Origin: UBA6244 sp963676875
Lineage (GTDB): Bacteria > Bacteroidota > Bacteroidia > Bacteroidales > F082
Length of the DNA stretch: 64,000 nucleotides
Reading direction: 5' to 3'
Assembly (NCBI GenBank): GCA_963676875.1
Contig: OY781436.1
Span: 3,286,001 to 3,350,000 of the forward strand
In this document: one piece after another, positions 42,594 through 51,086 of the stretch
Layout: every line of letters begins with the position of its first letter
Position numbering within the stretch: position 1 is the stretch's first letter
The notes under the pieces: model-generated
What the model was told of the DNA's origin: nothing
Database searches by the model: none
The model's input: the letters and a program-made list of their open reading frames with translations, nothing else
Made by a program: the position numbers and the translations under genes

Positions 42594-43460
42594 ATGTCGA
42601 ACTCCTGTTTTTTTGTTACTGATTTACATGGGAAAAAGTCGCGCTACCTCAAGCTTTTCGATGCGGGGCGACAGAAAAAGCCGGAGGCCATTTTCATGGG
42701 TGGCGATCTGTTGCCTTCAGGTTTGCATCAACTGACTTCTTCCGGATCCACTTCAATGGATTTTTTCGATGATTTTCTTTTCCCTCATTTTGGTGAATTG
42801 CGAAACCTGCCGGATATGACTTATCCTCAGGTTTTTATCATTCCCGGAAACGATGATGGCAGGGGAGAGGAAGACAAATTTTTGGAGGGCGAACAATTGG
42901 GGTTGTGGCACTATATCCCTAACAGGGTAGTGGATTGGAATGGATGGAAGGTGGTGGGTTATCCCTACATTCCACCTACGCCTTTCTTGCTCAAGGACTG
43001 GGAAAAATACGACGTAAGTGCCTATGTGGATCCCGGTTGTGTTTCACCTGAAGATGGCTATCGCACTGTGCCTTTGTCGAAATACGAATTGCGTTATGGC
43101 ACCATTCAAAAGGATTTGGAGTTGCTTCTTTCCGGACTTGACATGAACCATACCATTTGCCTTTTTCACAGTCCACCCTACAAAACATCTCTCGATCGTG
43201 CTGCCCTTGACGGAAAAACCGTGGAACATGTACCTCTGGACGTGCATGTGGGAAGCATTGCCATACAACGGATGATCGAAGAAAAGCAGCCCCATATCAC
43301 TTTGCATGGCCACGTACATGAGTCGGCACGCATTACCGGAGAATGGAAACAACAATCAGGTGCAACCACCATGATGGGTGCTGCCCACGATGGCCCGGAA
43401 TTGGCTTTGGTAATGTTTGACCCGGATACCCCTGATCACGCTGTGAGGGAACTAATTTAG
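42594..43460 (+). CDS. Calcineurin-like metallophosphoesterase
   Basis: 288 residues. Metal-binding motifs in order: DLHG (D-x-H), GGDLL (GD), GNDD (GNxD variant), a His in FHSPPY, and HGHVHE (GHxH). No signal peptide. Family members hydrolyse phosphate mono- or diesters with two metal ions; the substrate is unknown. It is probably translated together with the barrel gene 14 nt upstream. Confidence 0.88.
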   Translation: MSNSCFFVTDLHGKKSRYLKLFDAGRQKKPEAIFMGGDLLPSGLHQLTSSGSTSMDFFDDFLFPHFGELRNLPDMTYPQVFIIPGNDDGRGEEDKFLEGEQLGLWHYIPNRVVDWNGWKVVGYPYIPPTPFLLKDWEKYDVSAYVDPGCVSPEDGYRTVPLSKYELRYGTIQKDLELLLSGLDMNHTICLFHSPPYKTSLDRAALDGKTVEHVPLDVHVGSIAIQRMIEEKQPHITLHGHVHESARITGEWKQQSGATTMMGAAHDGPELALVMFDPDTPDHAVRELI

Positions 43461-43552
43461 TTGGATGAGAGATATTGGTTTTTAGCTATTGCCGATTGGC
43501 TTTTGGTCTTCACTTTTATCTTTTATCTGCTTTGTCCCTCTGTGCCCTTTGC

Positions 43553-43605
43553 AAAAGCCGAAGGGCAAGGGATGGGCATCAGGTGTATTGTTTTATGAAG
43601 TTTGG
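43553..43605. repeat. Dispersed intergenic repeat, copy 1
   Basis: AAAAGCCGAAGGGCAAGGG followed by ATGGGCATCAGGTGTATTG. A near-identical block stands at 52613-52669, again downstream of a gene and again preceded by T-rich text with TTGGCTTTT and TCCCTCTGTG-like words. Confidence 0.7.
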
Positions 43606-43626
43606 GGTTATACCAACTATAAAATA

Positions 43627-43699
43627 AAGTTAGCACTACGTTGTTTATGTATAATGCCGATTTAGAATTGAAGAGGTTTCAGGAGCGAAGCGAACTTAA
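43627..43699. repeat. MITE-like palindromic repeat, left half of the interrupted copy
   Basis: Matches 3974-4044 of the intact copy with few changes (AAGT-AGCACTACG, TGTTTATGTATAATGCCGAT, GGAGCGAAGCGAACTTAA). It ends in TTAA, where the IS element begins. The right half is at 45876-45906. Confidence 0.88.
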
Positions 43700-45875
43700 C
43701 CCATTTTGCAGCTAACCTGACAAAGATATTTGCATATCAGTAGATTGGCAATTTTCGAGTTCAGATTTGTGTACTACAGATTTTTTCTTTGTAAAGGGGG
43801 CGTATTTAAATTTGAGGGCATCATAAAGTTTTCTCACATGCTGGTTTGGCTCTGAGCAGCGGCGGATCATAATGACTTCGTTGTGGGTGTTCTGAGCGAG
43901 GGTTGTGATAGCCTTTTGTGTATTCATCGTACGAACGATCTCTTTCCATCCACTATGAATACCTTCTTGTTTTAATTGGTGACGCACCGTATTTACGATC
44001 CAATATGCCAGCAGTCCCAGGTGCAGGTGAGCCATGGTGCTTTCGTCTTTTTGATGGTAGATGGGGCGTAAATCCAGGTCTGTTTTCAGAACCCGGAACG
44101 TGGCTTCTATTTCTCTGATGGTGTTGTAAAATTGCCATACCGCATTCTCTGAATTGGCTTCTAATGATGTACGCAGAAAATACACGCCACTTCGGGCATT
44201 TATGTCAACACCTTCTTTAACAGCCCATTTTATGGATGTTACTATCTTCTTCTTTTCTTCTGTCGCAATGTTTGCTCTCTTTTTTCTCTTGGGGAGATCA
44301 TCTTCTTTTACTTGAATATCGATGTCAAAATATCGTTGAATGGAAGGGTATTTCTGCTTTAACCTGCCAATACGTTCATGCACTTTGTCTTGCTGTTTTA
44401 CACCTCCTTTCTTGGTCAAACTGTCGGCTATTTTCTGTAACCCGGATTCAAATCGTGAGCGAAACTGCTCGTTCATGGAACGTTCTTTCAACTCCTTGGA
44501 GTGGCTCTCTACTTTGAGGTAGTAATCTGTGTTTCGATCTGATTTGACACGGCAAAGGTCTATTTTTTGTTTTTTATTGTCTGTGATGGTAATCGTTGTT
44601 GCACCGGCCTCAATGTTATAGTTTTTTAAACTCGAACGACTGACACACAAATAATCATAGCCCTTGTCTTTGATCATTTTCAGATTGGCATCGGTGGCAA
44701 TACCGGCATCAATTACTACAAGCGCTTTTTTTGTAGAAGAAGATGTTTTAATCCGAAGTTCGTTAATCATCCCTTCCAGCGTTTTAGAATCAGCAATGTT
44801 TCCTTCTAAAATGGAAGAGTATTTGATAAAGCCTTCCGGATTGACTACCAAGGCCAACACAACTATTTTTGCATCGTTGCGTTTTTCTTTGCTCCGTCCA
44901 TATTTGGCCAATTTACTTCCTTGTTTGCGGCCTTCAAAATAGGTGTTGGTAAGGTCGTAAAGCATGATCTTATCCTGAATATCGAACAACTCGTTGGTAC
45001 GAACAGACAGATGTTGTTCCAATGCTTGTTTCTCTGAATACAGTTTTTTTGAAATATTGTACAGCCGGTCTTTTGTAATCTTTTCGATATCATAACCTGT
45101 AACCTCACATACTGAGGAGTTCTGCTGTATCCAACGGGAAGTTTCCAGCTCTGAAGCCGGATATATGGCACGACTGATGATATGGCTTTGAGCCAGTTTT
45201 ATCTCATCCTGACTCCAGCCCTGACCTTCCAAAAAGGGGGCAATTTGTAATTGACTCATGGCCTGATAGGACAACCATTCGGCACCAACTTCCCGGACGT
45301 CTTTGTTTTTGATACTGTTGATGTCTATGGTTTGTAGGTCTTTGCCGTCTTTAGGCGCTTTCTTTTGCTGTCTTTCCAACAAGACATCAATACGTTTCTC
45401 GGCAACCATTCGGTTGTAAAATTCATCCACATACCGGATCACCGTTGCATCATCTGTGAAGGGAAGCTCGAATAATGGTGTTTCAGGATGGGAAACTTTT
45501 TGTGTAAGTATTTTCTGGATAAGATTTAATTGGTCGGTGGATAATTCATCAAGATAACCGGCATTCAAAATCGTCCGGTGGCATACCCTATCATTAGTAT
45601 TACGGTAGCTTTCCACTAATCGGTAATAGCCCGAATAACGGTCTGTCTTAGGATTGGTACGCATGGATACTTTGAAATACATAAATGCAAAGTAAGCATG
45701 TAATTATTTGAAAATCAATACCCCCTTGTGTACTACAAATGAGAATTCAAAAAATCAAACATTGATTATCAACCTATTACAAAACAAACTGGGCTAAATA
45801 CCCCCATTTCCACCCTAAAATATCTCATTTTAGGCTGTTTTTTCTTGGTTTTTGATGATTTGGCTGCAACTTGGG
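43700..45875 (-). mobile_element. IS1634-like insertion sequence, complete, 2176 bp
   Basis: The left end CCCATTTTGCAGC and the inverted right end CCCAAGTTGCAGC form imperfect terminal inverted repeats. TTAA flanks both sides (43696-43699 and 45876-45879), a 4-bp target duplication, confirmed by the uninterrupted repeat copy at 3974-4074 where TTAA occurs once. One transposase gene fills the element on the minus strand. A stem CCTAAAAT/ATTTTAGG lies at 45814-45834 near the right end. Confidence 0.9.
43712..45682 (-). CDS. IS1634 family transposase (DDE type)
   Basis: 656 residues, intact. The start MYFKVSMRTNPKTDRYSGYYRLVES is typical of Bacteroidota IS1634-like proteins. DDE residues are likely in LYDLTNTYFEG (first Asp), VVIDAGIATDANL (second Asp) and the YxxxREIEATFRVLKTDL block (Y-x-R-x-E type Glu). 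The frame is uninterrupted and the element's ends are recognisable, so the copy may still be active. Only 12 bp separate the stop from the left end. Confidence 0.9.
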   Translation of the reverse strand: MYFKVSMRTNPKTDRYSGYYRLVESYRNTNDRVCHRTILNAGYLDELSTDQLNLIQKILTQKVSHPETPLFELPFTDDATVIRYVDEFYNRMVAEKRIDVLLERQQKKAPKDGKDLQTIDINSIKNKDVREVGAEWLSYQAMSQLQIAPFLEGQGWSQDEIKLAQSHIISRAIYPASELETSRWIQQNSSVCEVTGYDIEKITKDRLYNISKKLYSEKQALEQHLSVRTNELFDIQDKIMLYDLTNTYFEGRKQGSKLAKYGRSKEKRNDAKIVVLALVVNPEGFIKYSSILEGNIADSKTLEGMINELRIKTSSSTKKALVVIDAGIATDANLKMIKDKGYDYLCVSRSSLKNYNIEAGATTITITDNKKQKIDLCRVKSDRNTDYYLKVESHSKELKERSMNEQFRSRFESGLQKIADSLTKKGGVKQQDKVHERIGRLKQKYPSIQRYFDIDIQVKEDDLPKRKKRANIATEEKKKIVTSIKWAVKEGVDINARSGVYFLRTSLEANSENAVWQFYNTIREIEATFRVLKTDLDLRPIYHQKDESTMAHLHLGLLAYWIVNTVRHQLKQEGIHSGWKEIVRTMNTQKAITTLAQNTHNEVIMIRRCSEPNQHVRKLYDALKFKYAPFTKKKSVVHKSELENCQSTDMQISLSG

Positions 45876-45906
45876 TTAAAGCTCATTTCAATTCATAATC
45901 GGTATT
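45876..45906. repeat. MITE-like palindromic repeat, right half of the interrupted copy
   Basis: TTAAAGCTCATTTCAATTCA followed by TAATCGGTAT continues the intact copy's sequence from 4043 onward. Together with 43627-43699 it restores a full repeat. The following 45907-46150 holds no gene. Confidence 0.88.
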
Positions 45907-46151
45907 AAAGCCTCCACCAAACCTGCTCGTAAACCAAATAGCATAACCCCAAAGCCTGTCTGTTATTTCAACGACGGAGGAGGAGAAACGTGAGTTCGGC
46001 AAAGCCAAATCTCCTGAGCATGAGGTTCTGCACGCTGGTGGGTTATCAATTCGGGCTTTCTTGCCTGGGAATATCTCAGTCGTTACTCCTTAGAAAGGAC
46101 AGGGTGGGGCTGTTGGCAATTAGTATTGTCTATCAGCTTACTGATCACAGA

Positions 46152-46179
46152 TCACTGTTCACTGTTCACTGTTCACTGT
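46152..46179. repeat. Heptanucleotide tandem repeat TCACTGT x4
   Basis: Four perfect units, then a partial TCACC. Related TTCACTG text recurs at 53156-53200. The repeat overlaps the last codons and the stop codon of the TPR-CHAT gene on the minus strand. Confidence 0.85.
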
Positions 46180-49100
46180 TCACCCTGTCACCCTTTTTCC
46201 GCCTATAAAGCAGGAGTGCCACTCCGAAAATAATCACCATCAGCCATTCCCAGGGTAGTTGGTGTTTCGGAACAATGGGGGTGGTGTCGCCTGAAAGTAC
46301 GTAGGATGACCAGTAGTAGGGGTGGGATTTTACCATATTGGCGTTCATCAGCACGTTGATTTTGGCTTGTTGCAAGGCTTTGTCTTTGGGAAGACCTTCG
46401 TTAAGTAGGCTATAATACTGTTTCATTATCTCCGCGCCGCTTTCGTCCTGTACTTCCCACAAGGTCATGACAATGGAAGGAACACCCGCAAATATAAAAC
46501 CACGTGCCAGACTCATGATGCCTTCACCACGACTGAATTTTCCGGTTCCGGTATTGCAAGCACTCAAAGTAACCTGTTTCGCGTGGAGATTGAGTCCGTA
46601 TATTTCATAAATATTCAGATAGGGCGAAGTGCTGTCGTTGGCAGAGGGAAAAAACACCAGTTTGCTCATCATGGGAAGTGTATCGTTGATGAGTGTGTGC
46701 ATAGCCAGATGCAGCAACCCGTAGTCTTCCGATACAGCAATAAAATTCTCTTTGGTTGCCATATCGGTAGTAAACACATCTCCGTCCATTTGTTTTCCAA
46801 TATCTATGGCTTCCTTTCTGGCGAATGGAAGATTTTTCAGGTTTGCTGACCGGGTTTCTCCCTCAACCGTATCTGTATATTGGGGGTAAGAAGGTGCGAA
46901 GGCAAGCAATCGGTTGTTGGTCGAGCCACTGCTTTGGTTGAAAAAAGGGTTGTACTTTAAAGTGGCTGATGGCGTATAAGCAATAGCGTGATGCTTAAAT
47001 ACATAAGGCAGGTCGCGGTAGTTGATACTGTCAGAAACAGATTCCGATTCAAGTAGTATTTCAAAGGGCAAATATCCCAGAATGCCATCGGGTACAATGG
47101 TGAGGCGATTATTATTGTTTTCCAGATCAAGATTCCCCAACAAAAGCTGATATCCAAGTAAGGCATCGTCGCGAAATTGGTTGAAGGATTGAAAATTCTC
47201 CAACTCAACATGTGTGTTTTTGATGGAAATCAATCTGGTTAGCGCCTGTAAATCTTTCTGATTTATTGTGATTTGGTCGAGGTTTATTTGACTGTTGTTG
47301 AGGGTGATACGATATAAAACCGAGTCGCTGAATTCGTACTCAATAAATAGTTCGTTGTCGTGAAGGTTATTCATGATTTGTGCTGCGCTCTTCACCTTGC
47401 TACCATACTTCATTTCAAAGTATTTTTTGTAGTTCTTTTCAATGTCAATAATCAGTCTGTCGTGTTGGTTCATTAGCGCAAGCAACCGACTTTCGTAGAA
47501 TGGAATTTTCCGTTTGTCGGGCGATTTTTTTTCTTTTTCACCGGCCAAAATTCGTTGAATGGTAGCCATTTCTGTTTTTAGCTGATTCTCGAAATTAAAA
47601 ACTTCATCAGGCAGGTCGGCTGTTTTTAGCGCATACTGGTTGTTTACTGAAGCAAGTAAGGCGGTGGACTTGGCATTTTCGGCAAACTCAAAAGCATGGG
47701 ACAAGTGCTCAGAATCGTTGGTTTGCTCATAAAGCAGGTATTCGGCTCTGATCGCCTGCTGCCAAACCGGTTTTAGCATGTTTGATAAGACCAATTTGTT
47801 TTCCGAAGATAGTGCCAGTGAGAGCTTGCGCATTTGATTCAGGACATTGGTAAATGCCTTTTCACTTTCAAATAAATAGTTAATATCCCCCGATTGAGAG
47901 GCTAGCCGATTTAATGACATGGCTTCTCCAATCAATGCCTGAGCAAGTAAGGTTTTGTTGTAATTGGCCAGTTGAATGCTGTCGTTGTTTTGCCACAAAG
48001 CCAGAGCCGACCTATACCAATACAAAGCAGAGTCCGGATTGTTTTTATAGTTGAGAAAATAATCGCCCATGGTAGAAATTAGCGGGCCATTCATATCAGA
48101 TGCAGTGCCATATAACTTTTGCGATTCGGCAAGGGCTTTTTTAAGGTAGATATAACCGCTGTCGGTTTGTTGAGAAGACAGGAGGAATTTTGCATATTGT
48201 TCATACACTTTGGCCGCTCTAGTTTTGCTGATATTTTCCTGATTTAGCTGTGTGAGCGCCTCGCGGTATTTGGCGTCGGCTTTTTGGGTTTGATTGAGAT
48301 GATGAAGAGAACTGGCCATGTTGAGGGTGAGCAAAAGGCGCATGTCGTTGTCAGGAGCATAGCTCAGACCTCTTTGGCTATATTCCAATGCATCTCTATA
48401 GTTTCCGGTGAGCAACGACACCGAACCCAGATTATAAAGAGTTCTGGGTACACCGTCTTCATAGTCCTTGTTTTTAAGAAAAACATCCAGGGCTTTGGAA
48501 GTAAATAAGGTAGCTTTAGCAAAATCATAATTATAATAGGCATTCATTCCCTTGTTCAAATTGAGCATGGCAATGGTTGGATGTTGGTCACCCCAAAGTT
48601 TTGTGTAATATTTTTCGGAAATATCATAATGTAGGTTGGCCTCTTTTGTTTTTCCCACATAGGTTGCCAACAGCCCATAATTGGAATGAAAAATAGCAAC
48701 CATCAGACTGTCCTGAGATGTGGTTGTGTCTTGCAGAATGGCGTAGGATTTTTGAAAAAAGGAATAGGCCTTATCAAAATTGCCCAGCATGGCATGAATT
48801 ATTCCTGTATTGATGTAGATGTCATGCAGATCGCGGTTATACATTTCATTGTCATCAAGCGTTCTTCTTGCCTGATTATAGCATAAGAGTGCGCTGTCGA
48901 GATTGTTCAGTCTCCAATAGGCGATTCCTTTGTAATTTTCACTACGGGCAATACTTGCGCTATCGGGATTAGCCAGGCTTCTTTTGGCTCGTAGACTTTT
49001 ATTGAACACATTCAATGCTTCGCGGTACATTTGATTGTCGGATAGGTATTTGCCCTGTCGGTGGTAAATGTCGCCCAGAAGTGTGGTATCAGTAATCTCC

Positions 49101-49384
49101 ATGTTTTTAGCCATGTCATAAACCAGGTGCAGCAAGCTGTCGGCTTTAGCTTCTTGATTAAAACCAAGCGAGTCAATTTGCAGCAGCAATAACTTAGCCT
49201 GAACATTATTGTCTATTTGTGCTGACTGAAAAAAATCGAGGGGAGAAAAATTATCGGATACAAGGCTGCGGAGCGTGTTTTTTTGCACCCCGGAGGCTGT
49301 CCCCAAAATGGGAAACAAAAAAAAGATAATCAGTAGTTTAATGAAAAAATACTGATGTAATTTATGACTATTACACACGATCAC
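46166..49384 (-). CDS. TPR-CHAT domain protein, membrane-anchored
   Basis: 1072 residues. An N-terminal hydrophobic segment (YFFIKLLIIFFLFPILGTASG) acts as signal. From about residue 60 to 500 there are many tetratricopeptide repeats. The C-terminal CHAT domain, a caspase-like protease fold, has the His896 motif LHLAMHT and Cys943 in LSACNTGTG, then GEGIMSLARGFIFAGVPSIVMTLW. A last TM helix (WEWLMVIIFGVALLLY) is followed by RRKK, so the body should face the periplasm and be anchored in the inner membrane. The last residues and the stop are encoded by a heptamer repeat. Peptidase activity is inferred from the intact dyad; the target is unknown. No type III-E CRISPR genes are nearby. Confidence 0.88.
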   Translation of the reverse strand: MIVCNSHKLHQYFFIKLLIIFFLFPILGTASGVQKNTLRSLVSDNFSPLDFFQSAQIDNNVQAKLLLLQIDSLGFNQEAKADSLLHLVYDMAKNMEITDTTLLGDIYHRQGKYLSDNQMYREALNVFNKSLRAKRSLANPDSASIARSENYKGIAYWRLNNLDSALLCYNQARRTLDDNEMYNRDLHDIYINTGIIHAMLGNFDKAYSFFQKSYAILQDTTTSQDSLMVAIFHSNYGLLATYVGKTKEANLHYDISEKYYTKLWGDQHPTIAMLNLNKGMNAYYNYDFAKATLFTSKALDVFLKNKDYEDGVPRTLYNLGSVSLLTGNYRDALEYSQRGLSYAPDNDMRLLLTLNMASSLHHLNQTQKADAKYREALTQLNQENISKTRAAKVYEQYAKFLLSSQQTDSGYIYLKKALAESQKLYGTASDMNGPLISTMGDYFLNYKNNPDSALYWYRSALALWQNNDSIQLANYNKTLLAQALIGEAMSLNRLASQSGDINYLFESEKAFTNVLNQMRKLSLALSSENKLVLSNMLKPVWQQAIRAEYLLYEQTNDSEHLSHAFEFAENAKSTALLASVNNQYALKTADLPDEVFNFENQLKTEMATIQRILAGEKEKKSPDKRKIPFYESRLLALMNQHDRLIIDIEKNYKKYFEMKYGSKVKSAAQIMNNLHDNELFIEYEFSDSVLYRITLNNSQINLDQITINQKDLQALTRLISIKNTHVELENFQSFNQFRDDALLGYQLLLGNLDLENNNNRLTIVPDGILGYLPFEILLESESVSDSINYRDLPYVFKHHAIAYTPSATLKYNPFFNQSSGSTNNRLLAFAPSYPQYTDTVEGETRSANLKNLPFARKEAIDIGKQMDGDVFTTDMATKENFIAVSEDYGLLHLAMHTLINDTLPMMSKLVFFPSANDSTSPYLNIYEIYGLNLHAKQVTLSACNTGTGKFSRGEGIMSLARGFIFAGVPSIVMTLWEVQDESGAEIMKQYYSLLNEGLPKDKALQQAKINVLMNANMVKSHPYYWSSYVLSGDTTPIVPKHQLPWEWLMVIIFGVALLLYRRKKGDRVNSEQ

Positions 49385-49540
49385 TAACTGTACTGCTCAA
49401 AAATTCCTTATTCCTACCTACTTTCTAAATTACAAAAATAACAAACACTGGCAGATTTCCATGTGTGAGCTGCGTTAATTCATTGGCAATAATTATTTTG
49501 TTGTGTAATAAACATTAGATCAGCTTAATACAATAGCATC

Positions 49541-49578
49541 AAAAAAAGGGGAATCTTTTTAAAGACACCCCCTTTTTT
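49541..49578 (-). terminator. Intrinsic terminator of the T9SS type A cargo gene
   Basis: AAAAAAAGGGG (49541-49551) pairs with CCCCTTTTTT (49569-49578). Read on the minus strand it lies 19 nt after the stop at 49597 and ends in a T-run. The rest of the 49385-49540 spacer shows nothing. Confidence 0.8.
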
Positions 49579-49596
49579 CCAAAACAGTCTTTATGA

Positions 49597-50838
49597 CTAT
49601 TCCGATTTGAAAAAACGACCAGAGGCAATGGTATTATTTGAATTGTTTGATCTGATTTGGAATGTGTATGTGCCTGGGGATAAGAAGTTTGTCTCCAGTG
49701 AGATAACCTTAGCATTACCTGCATTCAAATACAGATTAGATTGGTGTACTTTTTTACCGCTTAAATCATAAATGGCCAGTATTCCTGAATCATCCAGACT
49801 GGATACAACGTTGATGTTGAGCTGGTTGGTTACGGGATTGGGATAAGCTATGGCTCCATTGGCGGTATTAAATTCGCTTGTTTTAATTTGTGGCAATTTA
49901 ATTTCAACACCTTCCACAGCCATACCATTATTGTCCAGAACCATTCCCAGATCGTCCGTAGACATCATTTCCTGGTGGTTAGTAACACTGTTTTTTTGGT
50001 TGACAAGTATTGTGCATAGGTGATCGCCATATATATGCGAGCCGGTATTTTCTGATTCATCCATCCAAACTATTTTCAGTACACCGTTATCGATGGCATA
50101 GCTGAGGTTGCCGTCAGGACCCACAATATCAGTTATGGTCATCAGCTCAGACGGGTATTTTATGTTGAGATTGAAACCTGAAATGAGTTCAGAATAATTG
50201 CTAGAAATCTCCAACTCTGTGGTTTCTGTTGAAAGCGCGATGGATTCTGATACTGTACTTGAAATCAACGGTAATGAACGACCGGTTGGGTTCCACATTC
50301 CTTCAAGGTCACCTGAGCCGGTAGCCCAAACGGTGGCCGTGTCGGTGGTGCCCAAGGTACGCGAATAAAAATCAATTTGAACAGATTCAAATTGCCAATC
50401 ACCAACGGGGAATGGCTGACCTTGCAGGATGTAGTTTATCAGCACGATAAAATAATCGCTCCAAGTGATGGTGCCACTGCCATTGACGTCTGCGGCAGCA
50501 AATTCATAATCAGTGAAATCATAAATGCCAAAAAGGTGCATCATAATTAGAAATGCATCCTGCAATGTTACCTGTCCGGGTGTCAGACTGGTTGATGATA
50601 CCAAATAATAACTACCATTCGGAATACTGTCAAATGCGTATTCACCGTAGTCGTTGGTGGTAGTCGATTGCATCAGGTTATTGTTCATATCGAAAAGGTC
50701 TATTACCACTTCGGGAACCGGTGAATTCGGGTCATCGTGGTAATTTACCGTTCCCACAATTTCATTTTGTGCGAAAATCGGACTCAGCCATGCAAGACAG
50801 AGAAATAACATGGTTGTTTTGAAGATCGTTTTTTTCAT
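49597..50838 (-). CDS. T9SS type A cargo protein with dockerin-like and cohesin-like segments
   Basis: 413 residues with signal peptide MKKTIFKTTMLFLCLAWLSPIFAQ. A carboxypeptidase-regulatory/SdrB-like beta-sandwich follows (IVGTVNYHDDPNSPVPEVVI, TTNDYGEYAFDSIPNGSYYL). Then comes a dockerin-like helix-loop pair (LQDAFLIMMHLFG..., AADVNGSGTITWSDYFIVL), a cohesin-like sandwich (ISGFNLNIKYPSELMTITDI...GDHLCTILV), and a T9SS type A sorting domain (YPNPVTNQLNINV...LSGKKV...SPGTYTFQI). It is expected at the cell surface or secreted. It is single-gene, divergent from the thioredoxin gene. Exact role unknown. Confidence 0.85.
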   Translation of the reverse strand: MKKTIFKTTMLFLCLAWLSPIFAQNEIVGTVNYHDDPNSPVPEVVIDLFDMNNNLMQSTTTNDYGEYAFDSIPNGSYYLVSSTSLTPGQVTLQDAFLIMMHLFGIYDFTDYEFAAADVNGSGTITWSDYFIVLINYILQGQPFPVGDWQFESVQIDFYSRTLGTTDTATVWATGSGDLEGMWNPTGRSLPLISSTVSESIALSTETTELEISSNYSELISGFNLNIKYPSELMTITDIVGPDGNLSYAIDNGVLKIVWMDESENTGSHIYGDHLCTILVNQKNSVTNHQEMMSTDDLGMVLDNNGMAVEGVEIKLPQIKTSEFNTANGAIAYPNPVTNQLNINVVSSLDDSGILAIYDLSGKKVHQSNLYLNAGNAKVISLETNFLSPGTYTFQIRSNNSNNTIASGRFFKSE

Positions 50839-50984
50839 GATTTAATTATTAATGATTAATAAATATATTGCCCTCTATTAAATAGTGTGCATTTTTCACG
50901 AAAAATTCTACCATGTTTTTGAAAAAAAATCAATTTTTTTATCATTTTTTATGTTTTTGCTCAAAAAAGGCATCATTTTCTTAA

Positions 50985-50992
50985 TAATTTTG
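50985..50992 (+). promoter_or_regulatory. Possible -7 element for the thioredoxin-like gene
   Basis: TAATTTTG fits TAnnTTTG about 95 nt upstream of the ATG at 51087. A TTTG at 50956-50959 is 25 nt away, longer than ideal. Tentative. Confidence 0.35.
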
Positions 50993-51086
50993 CACGATTG
51001 ATCAAAATGGGGCATGTGATTTTTACCCCGGCTATTTATAACAGGTGTTAAAAATAATACTAAAAACGCAAAATGAACTAAAACCC

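Noticed and set aside
46166..49384. TPR-CHAT as part of a type III-E CRISPR (Craspase) system
   Set aside because: No Cas7-11-like gene is nearby, and the protein carries a signal peptide and a TM helix.
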